64,000 nt of DNA from Sipunculus nudus. Its lineage: Eukaryota; Annelida; Sipuncula; Golfingiida; Sipunculidae. The stretch lies in assembly GCA_026874595.1 (NCBI GenBank), contig CM049306.1, positions 28,633,519 to 28,697,518 of the forward strand, given 5' to 3'. Positions 1 through 12,399 of this stretch are shown one piece after another; the first letter of the stretch is position 1, and every line of letters starts with the position of its first letter. Under the pieces are notes generated by a model, which had not been told where the DNA came from, ran no database searches, and worked only from the letters and a program-made list of their open reading frames with translations. The position numbers were made by a program, and so were the translations under genes.

Positions 1-757
1 ATATGTGACATGGTGTTTGAAAACTTGAATAAAATCTACAGTTTTTGATCAACTGGTTTCAAATTTTTGGTGTTAACAGTTGAAATGCTAACAAAAACAT
101 GCTGTGAAAATTAAATTCACAGTACTTACAGGAAAAAAACGTGCCATGGTCAAATTTGGGCAAAATTTAAGGTACCAATTTTTTATTTTTATTAATATTT
201 TAAAAAATTTAAAAGATTTTCATATAATTTTGGGTATACAATTTAATTTTGATTAATTTAAGTTATATTACTGGAAAAAAGGTCCATAGCTTTAACATTT
301 TTTGTGTTAAGTGATCAAATATCTTTCCTGAATTTTTACAAAATGCATTATGTTTGGGCCCATAACTTTTTTAAATTAAATAATACAGACATAACTTCTG
401 GCATGTACATAGGAACTATATAGAGGAATATTTATGGTAAATATGAGGAAAAACAGATGAGTGGTTTTGATATTAGGCAGTCCTGAAGTGTGAAAATAGG
501 TTTTTAATAAAAAATTGAGGTTTTTCCTTAATTTCTCAAAGGAACCCAGTTGCAAAGACCCAGTTTTTGGCTTGGTAGGGGATCTTGGGGACATCTAACA
601 TTATGCCGAATTTTGGATTCCTAGGTCTTACGGTTTCAAAACGTGCCACATCTATGGATGGACAGACAGACGGACGGACGGACGGCACGACAGACGGACG
701 GACGACGGACAATGGACCACGACTATAGCTCAGATGACTTATAGTCAGCTGAGCTAA
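1..757 (+). mobile_element. A-family HINE-like element, 3' part, cut by window edge
   Basis: Non-coding interspersed repeat. Its body recurs at 42830-43567, 44829-45552, 57611-58340 and, truncated, at 56950-57520 and 61935-62045. It carries the marker AAACGTGCCATGGTCAAA near 130, an ACGG/ACAG microsatellite at about 656-707, and a terminal hairpin (TAGCTCAG pairing with CTGAGCTA, inner TGACT pairing with AGTCA) at 726-756. The last bases are CTAA at 754-757. This layout matches pearl/HINE elements of bivalves (established knowledge); the Helentron link is inference. A minus-strand open frame at 376-594 recurs in other copies but resembles no known protein. Confidence 0.8.
656..707. repeat. 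ACGG/ACAG microsatellite of the A element
   Basis: Tetranucleotide run of GACG and GACA units just upstream of the 3' hairpin. Homologous runs of different length sit at about 43470-43520, 45460-45505 and 58238-58290. The length varies between otherwise similar copies, as expected of a microsatellite carried by a pearl-like element. Confidence 0.85.
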
Positions 758-2737
758 TAAAATTATCCACAATTAAGCCTATCTAGGGAAATATCCCTGA
801 AGTATTTATACTATTTATACAATCTATACTTATGACTTGCAAAGAAAATTTTAATTAATCTCATTCCAAAAAAAAAAAAAGAATTACAAAAAATACAATA
901 AGAAGATCAAATTATAAACTTACACCAAATTAGGTAGTCAACATCTTAAAATATCAACAGGAAACAAGTTTTATTTTTATTTTTGTGCTTCCATATCTTC
1001 TTTAACTGTGATGTAAGTAATCTGATGTTGAAAAGATTCAATGGATTCTTTGAAGGAATGGCCCCCACGAGACAAGAAATGACACACTAGTGACCTGCTG
1101 ATGTCTGATGACCCTCCCCATGGTTTGTTTCTTCAGGCTGGCATTCATTTAATCTACAACACTTGGTATATCTACTGCGCCTTAGTGTTACAGCTGAGCC
1201 ATCAATTTAATGATAGACATAATTCTGGTGGTTTTACTAAAAAAAAAGAAAACAGTCAATACAAAACCTGTTCATGCAGCCGTTTTTTTATAAGCCATTT
1301 TTTAAATGCTTCATGCTTCCACAACAAATCAAATTTTCAAAACTATCTTTTCCAAAAAGGTATGAATAAACTTTTTCACCTTTTATAGCTTATTTGCATA
1401 TCAGAATTACCTAATGGTATTTTGTCACTTGTTAACTAGGCTTAAAGATAATGTGACTTTGTCTTTTTGTTCACATATAGTAGAAATAATGCGCTATATT
1501 TCTCATTCGAAGGGTGATATCTTAAAATAAGAAATACCAGTATATAAAGAATGAGTTTAAGCACCTATTCAAAGTTATTGAAATTCACATTTCACAAAAA
1601 AAGCCTGCATTTGCCATAACACTTATCTAATATCAAGTGTGAACTTGCATTTTGACTAAAAATATACAACCTGGAATCAGACTGCTACTCAGTTCAAGGG
1701 TTTCACCTCATGGTAGCTGTATACTGCTATTACTGGTTTGACCAGGGGCACCCCATGCACGCCTCCAGTAATGTTGGAATTGAGGTCTTGCTAACTTAAT
1801 AATCACTATGATCCTTGGGCTAAAGCACTAAATGGCTTATATATGTCAGTCTTGGTTATTGTATGTAAAAGTTCTGAAGTCAATTGATTTCAAATAAATT
1901 TATGTTTTTGGGCACGAATGAACAAACATGTATACACTATACAGGGAAACCTCACCTAACCAATTCCTCAGTTTTATCACCACATCAAAATAATGACCAC
2001 TTGTTTACAGTCCTGATTCTTTTCTGCTCTTTATAACAGACCTTGCTTAGATAACCACCTCGTAAATATGTTGGTGGTTATTTCGAGTTTTAACAGTATT
2101 TATACGTCTCAGAATAATTTATAATGGTCCTAAAAAAGGAAGGCTTAGAGAGAAACTTGATAGTAAGAAATACAGGTGGACTGTTTCCTAAAAGCAAACA
2201 TATCCACACAGGTGCATAACTTGGACATCTTGAAACAGGCAAGTATCTGTGAATCTGGCGCAACCTGTAAATTCATTTTCAGTATATTATATGACCATTT
2301 GAAGGTGCTGATGACAGACCTGGCTGTTAATTAATTGAGTGGCACTGCATGAACACTAATGAACTGTCAGTGATATAAAACAGCCGCTCATGTGACAATT
2401 AACACAGCTGGTCGTATGACAAAATAGGTGGTCAATCACTTTTGGCCAATTTGATGTCTGACAGCTGTAGATTATACAGCATCAACTAAATTTGTCCATA
2501 GGGTCCTATAAAGTACTGCTCAATGCATCTGAATAATGTAAAAAAAAATGACAAAATGTTGAAATCTCTTAAATGTACCAATTACAAGCAGATAACATTT
2601 ACTTGTTTATAACTGAATATCAGTTTTGAATGAAAATCTTATACTTTTTATTATAATTTTTATAGAATAAAATTTTTTTTAAGATTGTACGTCATGTTAA
2701 AGTCTATATATAACAGGATAAAATGTTAATGAATGAT
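758..2737. other. Unique AT-rich sequence, no supported gene
   Basis: About 2 kb without a recognisable gene or repeat. The longest open frame, plus strand 1101-1388, includes a possible spliced segment 1137-1359 (TTTCTTCAG acceptor, GTATGA donor), but the peptide is low in complexity and resembles nothing known. I see no promoter or terminator signal I can support. Confidence 0.5.
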
Positions 2738-2738
2738 T

Positions 2739-2783
<45 letters not shown>

Positions 2784-2784
2784 C

Positions 2785-2834
<50 letters not shown>
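2738..2834. repeat. (TC)n-(TA)n microsatellite, left side of element H
   Basis: A (TC)n run passes into a long (TA)n run. The same (TA)n sequence resumes at 4906, directly after the right end of element H. The element therefore appears to have inserted into a pre-existing TA microsatellite. Confidence 0.9.
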
Positions 2835-2837
<3 letters not shown>

Positions 2838-3170
2838 CGAGGCCCAGATTAGAATCTGGCCCAATTTAAAACTGGGCCAGCCCAGATCAAAATTTTGATT
2901 TGGATCGGCCCAGATCAAAAACCTAATCTGGGCCCTACCAGTTTCAAACTGGGCCAGCCCAGATTAGAATTTTGATCTGGGCCGGTCAAGATTAAAATCC
3001 TGTGGTGAAGACTTCAGGATTTAAATCTGGTCTGGACAGATTTAAAACTGGGCCAGCCGAGATTAGAATTTTGATCTGGGCCAGTCGGGTTAACAATCCT
3101 GTGATGGACTGATTTTAAACTGGACCAGCCCAGATCAGAATCCTTATCTACTCCTAGGCTGGCTTTAATT
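2835..3170 (+). repeat. Left TIR of element H
   Basis: Degenerate sub-repeats of roughly 40-60 bp, each internally palindromic. A CCTGTGGTGAAGACTTCAGG stem-loop occupies about 2998-3017. Pairs with 4498-4905 in inverse orientation. Confidence 0.85.
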
Positions 3171-3491
3171 ACACTATATTTACCTAGCTGGCCTTTAAAC
3201 AATTCAAAGAATTTGTAAAACATTGTAAGTCAATAATAATTAATAATTTATGAATTTATTTCATATTCTATGAAAATATCATTGGTTGGACTCCTGTCAT
3301 ATTTATTTTGTAATTTATCCTCTAATGTGAAATGTCTAAAATATAATTATAAAATAATCATCTTAAAATTGGTATTTTACAGCTAAAAACTACAAATATA
3401 TCTTGCAGAACATGTGCATTAATTAAACAAACTAAAACAAAATTTAATCAATCATTAATATAATATCATAAGTTGGCATTTTGGGTCTGTG

Positions 3492-3504
3492 ATCCCCCCC
3501 CCCC
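3492..3504. repeat. Poly-C tract inside element H
   Basis: Homopolymer of about a dozen C in the element interior. Several other poly-C or poly-G tracts occur in the window, at 15139, 22598, 42658, 44638 and 56768. Confidence 0.8.
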
Positions 3505-4497
3505 AGTCACCCATTAAAAATTTGCACATATTGTAACATTGGACCTAGAACTTATAACATACTACATATAAAGGAAAGAAGGCCCTGAAACATCTATTAA
3601 GATACCTGAACTTAAGTCACTGAAATTAGGTGACTGAAATTTAGCAATCAGAAAAATATATATCTAGTGTACATAAATTAGGTTGATATTTGCCAATTTG
3701 TGTGAATTATTAACAGGATCATAATGTACCGGTATTTAGATAGAACAGTGGGAACAATATTCACCAACTCAGCATTTTAACTATTGAAGGTAGAGAATAT
3801 TTGTATTGCAGTATTTCACTTACTTCAATTTAGATTAGATATCAGTTAATAGATTAGCTGTTTTTTTAAGTTATTAACTCCAAAGTGAAACCTCCACCAT
3901 GTTTGTCACCCTCTGAAATAAAATTCTAAATCCAATTTCCATGCATGTTCACCTCTATTTCTGAGACTGCCAAATGACAGCAATCATATCATTTTCTCAG
4001 CTGAGGATTTGCGCAACTGAAAATTACAGTAACGGTATCACGAACCTCTCCCTAGCCCCATGTTAGGGCACAATGTCATGCTGCTCACCCAAATGAGCAT
4101 CAAGACTGATAAATTACTTTTGTTCACTTATAAATAAGTAAAGCTGGTATTTAATTATACATGTATATATTTAATATTACACATGTAACTTTGATATTCA
4201 GAACAGAAAATTAACTCCGTTAAGTTGAAAATTTGATATAAGGTCAAGCAGATGTCTCAGAATTGACACATATTCTAAACTCTGATTAATTATGGTAGTT
4301 GGTTTAAGTTAAGTTCAAATGTGAACTTGCATGCTTGAAGAAAAGATGAAACTAAAGAAGCATATTACATTTGTTCGTTAGCTTTTTCCTCACTAAACTA
4401 TTTTAAATGATCCTGTTCATTATGTGTTTTGTGCCCTTCAAAATGGTATATCTGGAATAAATGTTTACTGTATTATCTGATTCAAGATGATAAAAAT

Positions 4498-4905
4498 CAA
4501 GCTAGCCTAAGATTAGATAAGGATTCTGATCTGGTTAGGACCAGTTTAAATTCAGTCCACCACAGGATTGTAATCTTGACTAGCCCAGATTAAAATTTTG
4601 ATCTGGGCCGACCCAGTTTAAAATCAGTCCACCACAGGATTGTAAACTTAACCAGCCCAGATCAAAATTCTAATCTGGGCCAGCCCAGTTTAAATTCAGT
4701 CCAGACCAGATTAAATTTTAATCCTGAAGTCTTCACCTCAGGATTTTAATCTGGACTGGCCCAGATCAAAATTTTAATCTGGCTGGCCCAGTTTTAAACT
4801 GGTCTGGCCCAGATTAGAATTTTGATCTGGGCCGGTCCAAATCAAAATTTTGATCTGGGCTGGCCCATTTTTAAATTGGGCCAGATTTTAATCTGGGCCT
4901 CGACA
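4498..4905 (-). repeat. Right TIR of element H
   Basis: Inverse complement of 2835-3170 with one extra internal unit. It has two copies of a block with CCACAGGATT and a homologous hairpin near 4725-4745. Confidence 0.85.
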
Positions 4906-4951
4906 TATATATATATATATATAAAATATATATATATATCTCTATATATAT
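4906..4951. repeat. (TA)n microsatellite, right side of element H
   Basis: Continuation of the TA tract interrupted by element H. It contains a few A and C interruptions and ends near 4951. Confidence 0.85.
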
Positions 4952-5286
4952 AGTACTGGCCAAAGGATAAAGATGGAAGCACTGATGTATGAACAGATCA
5001 AATTTATTATTCAAGAGCCCTTTTGCTTCAATATTTTTATAAAAGAGGTCATGGGAATCTGAAAGCCACGGCTCTATTAAGAATTTATAACATTTATATG
5101 TTGCAATTCAAAATTTCATGAGATATGGTCCCAGCTGAATCTAAAGCAGAGCAAAACCCTCCCAAGTTTAATGCTTTACTCGCAGAACTATATCCAAGCC
5201 ACCAAAATGATTCCAGCAGACTATGTAAAATAGCTCAAGGAAATATTCCAGTAGATCCTCTCTAACATGTCCTAAGGGTCCTTTCA

Positions 5287-5499
5287 TCAGTCACATGCTA
5301 ATGATGTAGTCAGTGGCTTTACTGTCATCTTGGACTTTACTTTAACAGGATCAGCCTGGAATGAACTGTGACAGGAAGGTCCCTGAGATCTCCGATGTTT
5401 AAGGATCATCACAAAGAGGCACGCCACTGAAACCCCAAAGCTGCTTATAGCACCGACATGACATGCTGACCAGAACCCAACTAATAACCAAGACCTCAT
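5287..5499 (-). CDS. Candidate final exon of a small one-pass membrane protein
   Basis: 70-codon open frame with ATG at 5499 and TGA at 5287. The first 33 residues are strongly hydrophobic (WLLVGFWSACHV, then VSVACLFVMIL) and are followed by the basic stop-transfer-like KHRRSQ. The tail is soluble and K/S/T-rich. An AG precedes the ATG after a moderately pyrimidine-rich stretch, so this could be either a start or a phase-0 internal acceptor. In the second case it would join the candidate exon at 5949-6017 to give about 93 residues. I do not recognise the family. It could be a chance frame. Confidence 0.3.
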   Translation of the reverse strand: MRSWLLVGFWSACHVGAISSFGVSVACLFVMILKHRRSQGPSCHSSFQADPVKVKSKMTVKPLTTSLACD

Positions 5500-5948
5500 C
5501 TTAACATCAAATTAGAAAACATGAATATGGCACATAAGATTCAATGACACTTTGAAATCTTACCCTTGTTTAATCAGTAGTCTGATCAGATGTCAGATGA
5601 GAACTTATTTCTGAGTTATTTATTTATCCTAATGTTCAGAAAAAAAATGTTTTATTGGCTGATAAGACACTCTGATCATTAACTAATAGTTAAGACATAA
5701 CAAAACATGATATGGCTGGTTATTCATTGATTGGATAATGTGAAAAATATAACAGTAATTAAGGGTTGTTACAAACATCCAAATGCTCGAGAGTCCACAA
5801 TCTATGCAAAAAAAATGTTCTCACAAATATTTGCTTACTGCAATTTCACCAGTTCACCAATCTTATGAGACACCTTACTTTAGCTAAAGGAATATAAAAA
5901 TAACAAAGAATGAATAAAATTCTCTTATTAGACTGAACTTAAACTTAC

Positions 5949-6017
5949 ATATGGTAACCAGCATTTTACTGTGTCCTCAATGGCACTGGGTAAAAAGCCA
6001 GGGGTTCCAAAGTGCAT
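5949..6017 (-). CDS. Candidate first coding exon upstream of 5287-5499
   Basis: Starts with ATG at 6017, three codons after an in-frame TAA. It runs 23 codons, including the segment PGFLPSAIEDTVKCWLPY, and ends exactly at a strong GTAAGT donor. It ends in phase 0, compatible with the frame at 5287-5499. An internal CTTTTTACCCAG could alternatively act as an acceptor at 5985. Amino acid use looks protein-like, but no family is recognised. A transcript would be needed to accept this. Confidence 0.3.
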
Positions 6018-9000
6018 TGTTTATTGCAAATACAATTTCTGAACCAAATTTAAAACAAAATATTATGTGTACACATTAATCAATATGCAGTAGGATTATT
6101 AAGTTATTTCTTGCTATGAATTATGAAAGATTCGCAAACTGATTTGTTTTTTGCCATCCCATATTGGGAATGGATTTGTCTCTTGAGTTGCCTGGCAATA
6201 CACCGTCCTGATAGTTGTGAGAACATCATAGCAAATCTGTGATTAAACTAAAATTTCACCTGTCACCGTGAGGGTAGCTGCATGGTGTTAATCTAACATT
6301 AGCTTTAATCTCAAACAACAAAACATCATCCACAATATGTTTACTTGTCAATGATAAGTTCATGGCCTGTTGGTGGTACTGTCTAACTCAATGATCAGGA
6401 TGAAGGGAACCCAGGATGAAGGCTTTCGGAATTTCAGGTCTGAGTTGAGGAATTCGAATAAATCTCTGAGGTAACATCATGATTTTGCAATTTTGCCTCT
6501 GAGGTGTTGGAGGGTTTTGAAACATGGACCTTCTATTTCCAACTACATTTGATTAATTCCAAGTAATTACAAGTGTTTAACCATACTGCCATGTGTCTTC
6601 TCCACAACATCGGATCGTAATAAGAGCTAAAATTAGTTACAATTCATCTCTGTCAGTATCACATGGGAAACTTATGTTGTGTTACAGGTAACCATATGAA
6701 AATTTTGTTAGTATGTTCAGTCCTACTGTAGGAATAATAATACAATGCAAAGAATTCATAGTAAAACAGATGCAGCATTAGTGTGACTTCTTTTGAAAGA
6801 GGAATCTGGGATGCCTTGTCCAGAATCTAGGTTGCTGAGTACTGAAACATTTGGCATTATCAGCCTGAAAGGTATTTGCTCAGCACAGGTTAATAAAGAT
6901 AAATAAAGTGCCAGTAATTCATTGTTGTTTTGCTGCTGAATACACTGGCAGGTCAATCAAAGAGACCTTGTGTACTCATCAATAAGTAAGAAAGTGATCT
7001 ACTGGAACACACAATGCTTGACCTGCCTCTTTATCAGGAGTTAACCACTCCACTGCTGGTCTTAATGCTGCTCTTACTTGTCATTCTGAATAAGGGACAA
7101 CCTAGCAGATATTATTCCACATCCTGTCCAAAAATGATACCCATGGACTATGAAGCTTTGTTAATATTTTATGTTGACTAGTTTTCCCCAAAATTATCAA
7201 ATGTATCATTGGCCATGTAGCTATTAGGAATCATCCTACCTTGGATTTGAACTTGTCTGTATGTCCAGATGCTATACCAGTATAACTTTCATACATGTAG
7301 TATTTGTGGATAGGAATATACTGTACCAGTGTTGAAAAAGATGTGTAACATGCTTAATCTGGCATCATAAAAATTAATATCTAGTTCAAATTGCTCACAC
7401 AAATATGAATATATTTGGTGCTTAACAGTAATCTTATTATAAATAAAATTTCAACAGAATTCAATAATCCTTAGAACTGTCTTTCACCTATCAACAAAGT
7501 TATGCTGAAACACTGTCCATGAGAAAATAAATTCTGTGAGAACACCTTCATGTTAAGCAAGGTCCCTAAATGAAAATTTTTATCAAAATCTTTGGGCAGG
7601 TTTGAAAGTTGTAACGGGTTGCTTAAAGTATGTTCTCCTAAATATTCAAAGCAAGACATAACTGACCTTTTGTGTTATAATATATTCTGCGATAAAGGAT
7701 GCCAGGTGCAATTAAGATATTTATAATGTTATCTGGTTCTATTCATAGATCTTTTACCACTTTTAAGCATAGAGGTTTATAAATAAAACTTCAAAATAAC
7801 CCAATCTGTCACTAGAGTAATACAAGTAGCATAGTCCTACTTCGGCGAGGCTGATGTATCTATGACTACAAGACTCAATATCCCTATGGGGATTCTAGTA
7901 GACATCCCTGGCCAGGGAGATATGACATCTTTATGAAAGGGTCCAGTGGAAAAGCAGATAGATCAAAGGACCCTTAAGCACAAGTGATGAAAATCTATTC
8001 TTAGTTGTGCCTGACTTTACTAACTACACACTGAATAATTCATTTTTGAAAGAATACTGGTCAAAGCCTTTCAGGGCAAAAGTGTGATCAAGAATTATTT
8101 TTACAACCACTTTAATCTGAATGAAAATACCACAGTGACATGTTCAGAAGAGTTATGTGAAGATAAAAAACTTATTTTTCCTGCCATTTCCTCTGTTGCT
8201 CTTTACTGAAAGCAGTAATCCTGATTGCTGCTGATGTAGGACTGGCGCTGATGGGCTGTTACCCAATATAAGCAGTGCTTAATGAAAATCAAGTGCTCTT
8301 GCTGTTCAGGAAGCAGCACTCTGACAAATTGAGTGCCCTTCAACAATGGCTAACAAGGGTTTCTCAATACTTATTACAAGTGTTTAATGTGAAAGAACTA
8401 ATCCATATTATTGTCTATTTATAACATCCTACTAGATTCATGACTGAAACTAACAAAACCTTCTTGTCAATGTCCTTGTAATCATAGCAATTTATGACAT
8501 AACAATTGTCAGTCCTTGAAAATAGTGTTCAAGCAACAACAAGTACATGGAATTAAGATTTATTGTACCTTAATGATAAATCAAGGTTAATCACTCCTAT
8601 AATCATGCATAAAAGTCAACTGCAATCAGCATTATCAATGAGAGTAAATACATATAGCACATTATGGATATATTCTATAAAATTAATTTATGTGTGATTA
8701 CAATGTGAGATAATGATTACAGATTTTTGGGAAAAGCTCAAATTACATGACTGTGATAAAACTAACTTACAACAGCACATAAAAATGTCAATCATTTCAT
8801 TTTGCCTGAAACATGTAAATTTTCAAGCACATTTTTAATCACCTACTGTCATATGTAGAAAGTGGCTTGTTGTGAAGTAGCATTCTTCATACAACAAATG
8901 TTTCCAGACACAGGTGCCCAATATAACAGGTCACATAATAATCACCCATATTTCATTTATAAGTCTTCATTTGTAAAGGATAAATTTTACAACTCTACTC

Positions 9001-9957
9001 TAAGAGTGCGGACATTTAGAAAGGGGTTAAAACCTTAAAGTGAACAGCCATGAACTATACTGGTACATTGTATTTATATTAAAGAGCTCTTCATGAAAGT
9101 TTTACCAATAATATTCTTTATTTACCATATTCCCTGACAGCTTGGACCATTGACTTCACTGCCTGCTGACTCTATCTATAAAGATAATCTCCTTGCTCTG
9201 GAATTTCCATATCTTTTTGACTTTTTATTGGCCTAGACTCTTGTATATATTCCTGGTTTATTTATTAGACAAAGGATAACATCTGTTAATTAGCTTATAT
9301 TCTCTGCTGAATTTATTAACGAGGAAAATATGGCAAGTTTCAGCCTTAATTTAGAAATCTGATGTGGTTTCCACTTTCTATTCATTTTTTTTTCATTTGA
9401 AAATATCAAGTTGCAAATATAGTTAATTACAAATTTCACCAGGCTTAGTATTCATCTAATTAAGGTGAGCCAAGTTAAGATGAATAAATATAACTTTATA
9501 ATTGCTATCAAGTCAACAGTAATTTGTGGATATGGAGTATATTAATATTAACATTAATTTCAGTGAAGCACCCGGCATGCACATCGTGAAGCAGATAAAA
9601 TACCTGCCTATTGCTGTAAACTAAACTAAGACAGCACGTGTCTGGTCTAACTATTATATATACTATAATAATATCAGAAAAATGTACTCCTGCACTTTAC
9701 AAGATTCTGCTCTCCTGATTAGATAAAAGTCATTTAGTTTTATTAACTGTTCAAATATGATATACATTGTGTTTAAACAGCAATTCCAACGATGAAGATA
9801 CTACCTAAAATCAAAACTGTTCATGTTTGTTTTGTCACTGACTCTATGATATCCCCTATCAGTGATAACATTCAATTCAATATAAAAATACTAAACAAAC
9901 ATACTGCGATTGGTTTCATGATTCTGTGAATTTTAATCAGCGTGTTAACAATCTTAC
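6018..9957. other. Unique sequence, likely intron or intergenic
   Basis: Nearly 4 kb of AT-rich DNA with only short, unsupported frames. The interval 6380-6475 is open on both strands and flanked by a CTGAG-GTAACA boundary, but neither reading is recognisable. I see no repeat family shared with the rest of the window here. Confidence 0.45.
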
Positions 9958-10020
9958 CATGAACCTGCATTGAATATTTGGAATTAAATGTTTCACAAAT
10001 ATTTGTCTGTGGCTATGTTG
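9958..10020 (-). CDS. Candidate 63-nt internal exon, unknown gene
   Basis: Minus-strand block flanked by a TTTTTATCTGGCAG acceptor and a GTAAGA donor. It is open for exactly 21 codons in phase 0-0, including QIFVKHLIPNIQCRFM. The upstream candidate exon at 10451-10652 ends in phase 0, so the two splice in frame. Neither peptide is recognised. The support is splice signals plus phase, not homology. Confidence 0.3.
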
Positions 10021-10450
10021 CTGCCAGATAAAAATAAATTTAAGGAAATAAATAAGTTCTGTTTTGTGAAAAATGCTGATATTTTTAGTATTCAACAGTA
10101 TAATGACAATTATCAATATCAAAAAGTCTCTTCCAAGGCTCAGACCTCTAATAATATTGATACCTGATAACTGATATTTACATTGCACCTGTTGCCAGTC
10201 CTAGTACAAAATTCCCACTTTTTCTGCAAGTTCTGGGATATTTTGACCACCAATTTGTTGATATATTTTGTATGTTGCTGCAGTGTACACAATTTGCACT
10301 GAACTTAGTGAAACCAAGACACTAGTATTGCCTGTGCAATGTTTATTAGTCTTTGGTGAAACACAAAACGGGAATCTTCAACATTCAATGATTGGGTATC
10401 ACTCAACATGCTGATTGAATAAATATAACAGACTGACCACCTTCTCTTAC

Positions 10451-10652
10451 TGCCCAATCAAATTCCCAGAATTTTATATGATCTGAGAATTTTTTCTTGA
10501 TCTCCCTCATTTTCCTTTGACTGGAGAAGGGAAACTCATTTCCAGGTTTTCCTGATTTTAAGGATGGTTTGGAACCTTGTACTGTATACTGGGCCTGACC
10601 ATCTTGATCAGGTCCCTTCTTTAACCAGCCAGATGTGAATGACAGAGCACTG
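10451..10652 (-). CDS. Candidate 202-nt internal exon, lysine-rich, unknown gene
   Basis: Minus-strand interval with a CTCTTTATACAG acceptor and a GTAAGA donor. It is open for 67 codons in one frame only. The peptide is hydrophilic and basic (GWLKKGPDQDGQAQY near the start, RKMREIKKKFSDHIKFWEF near the end), which suggests a flexible region passing into an amphipathic helix. Incoming phase 2, outgoing phase 0. The candidate block at 10928-11102 ends in phase 2 and would join in frame. No domain is recognised; it could be an exon of a large minus-strand gene. Confidence 0.4.
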
Positions 10653-10927
10653 CTGTATAAAGAGATGTATAGTTATTGTACTGCACAAGGATTTTTATGC
10701 AGAGGCCTTCATGGGCCCATGTATGATTTGGGGACAAGTTTACACAAGGCTGATACTATGCTTCTCCATGATATGCAGCAGGTTCCCCGTAATATAATCT
10801 GATATTATGCAATCATTTCACAGGCCACTGGGAATTTTTCTCGCAGGTCTGTCAGTGGATTTAGCACAAGGGTGGTTGGCCACCAGATGATTGCTCATCA
10901 ATGGTGGCTTTCCCATTGGATACGCAC

Positions 10928-11102
10928 AGAATCAAGTTGCCGTAAATTGGTAATCTCAGGAGGCGGTGTGACCAACAAAGTGCTAACAAAGTACAGCATT
11001 TGTGGCTAAGGGTGTAAATTGGTGTTTGCTGACAATGAATCCTCTGTGGAATTCTGATGTCCCATAGATATTGGGGCTCATAACACCGCCTCCTCACATT
11101 CC
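10928..11102 (-). CDS. Weak candidate exon bounded by an inverted repeat
   Basis: Open minus-strand frame after a GACATTACAG acceptor, with a possible GTGCGT donor that gives the phase needed by 10451-10652. The peptide is rich in Cys, Arg and Leu and does not look like an ordinary globular domain. AGGAGGCGGTGT at 10958-10969 and its complement at 11083-11094 form an inverted repeat with about 113 bp between the arms. The interval may therefore be a small repeat or a structured RNA rather than coding. Confidence 0.2.
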
Positions 11103-12399
11103 CTGTAATGTCTGACCTTTAATTATCAAACATTCCACAGACAAGCACGCTCTGGGCTTGCCAAGAAGAACATGAATCCTGCAAGGTAAAGATCAAATTT
11201 TCTTGTGTCATACTCCCTATTGCTAAAATAATTAAATAAAACAAAAATAAAAAATTATAAACTAAAAGAATGTCATAAAAGCAACAAAGTGGCACAAGCA
11301 TGGGCTCTGATGGTGATCAATCTGACATTAGAAGTGTTGTGTTCCTTTGATAACAGCCTAAGTGCTTATTTAAGATTACTGTTAGCAATTACCTACCTAC
11401 ACTTCCTGATTTCACAGGCTGGTTATAAAGGCAAGAGGTAATCATGATGGTCATAAATAAAGATAAGCATGTTAACATGACATTCAGGAGGGTACATGGA
11501 ACAAAAATGTACATGGTGTATTTGAAGGCTTAGAAATGTTAGCTATTGTTTCTTCCCTCTTTAGGAAAAAGTCTAATGGAGAATGTGTCATCTGGAGAGC
11601 ATTAAGTATAAAAGATTAACCAGATTATCTTGTAGTGATTCTTACAGACTAAAGATTTTATACCTCTAAAGGAATCATCAGCTAGTGTCAGTATTTATAT
11701 AATTTTTATATTTTTCTGAAGAAAATGGAAAACTATCTGACAGAATTGCTCCTCTCCATTCTTCATGGGTTAAATGATCACTCATGGATCATCATGCACT
11801 GCTGGATGTAACACTTGGGTATCATTTCAACTGAGGATTCATGCAGAAAATAACACTTCTAGCACTACATTGATACCAGCAATAGGGAAGAAAGAATCTT
11901 TTTCTTAAAAAGTAAAAATCATCATGCTTTATAAGAGGAATTTTTGAGGGATACAATACAAATATAGTATATTTATAGTTTTTCCAGTTTGATATGCTGT
12001 GATTAAATACATGTTTCCACCACTAGTGTGGGTCAGAATCTTTATTGTAGTTGACAATGTAGTCAGTCAACAACTGTCACCCCTCAGGAAAGTGCGTCTT
12101 TTTCACCTTGAATTGTCAGTCCAACAATGCCAAGTGTGTCCTAAGGCAGTTAATTTTCTATATTTTCCCATTAATCAAGAAAAAATTGACATTATTTCAC
12201 CAAAAGTCTATGACAGCACCATTCTCTCACAGACTATCCCAGGAAACATGGCCAATGAAGTCCCATGGACGTGTTCCAGTGCATAAACAGGTAAAGGTTT
12301 TTTTAATATGTTATAAATCAAAGACACAGTGTAACTGTTTTTTAGAGTCAGATGAATGGTCATTTTGGCTTCACTACACTTCACCTTGAGACTTACCAT
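11103..12399. other. Unique sequence, no supported gene
   Basis: Several overlapping short frames (11999-12286 and 12108-12389 plus) have no recognisable motifs. A CAG-GTAAAG donor-like site lies at about 12288-12295 without a convincing exon before it. Confidence 0.4.

Larger units (their letters stand above)
2835..4905. mobile_element. Element H: 2.07-kb foldback-like TIR element, non-autonomous
   Basis: Both ends carry long imperfect terminal inverted repeats, about 2835-3170 on the left and 4498-4905 on the right. The right end reads CTCGACA outward and the left end TTTCGAGG, so the ancestral terminus was probably TGTCGAGG. The TIRs are built of repeated sub-palindromes such as CCAGATCAAAATTTTGATC, separated by GGGCC blocks. 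The right TIR has about one unit more than the left. The interior (3200-4490) is AT-rich and has no transposase frame. A TATA flank on both sides fits a 4-bp target duplication but is not decisive inside (TA)n. Short frames within the TIRs are artefacts. Confidence 0.85.

Noticed and set aside
1137-1359. Plus-strand exon-like block with good acceptor and donor
   Set aside because: Peptide is low-complexity (Asn, Ser, Phe, Lys) and unrecognised. In AT-rich DNA such blocks are expected by chance.
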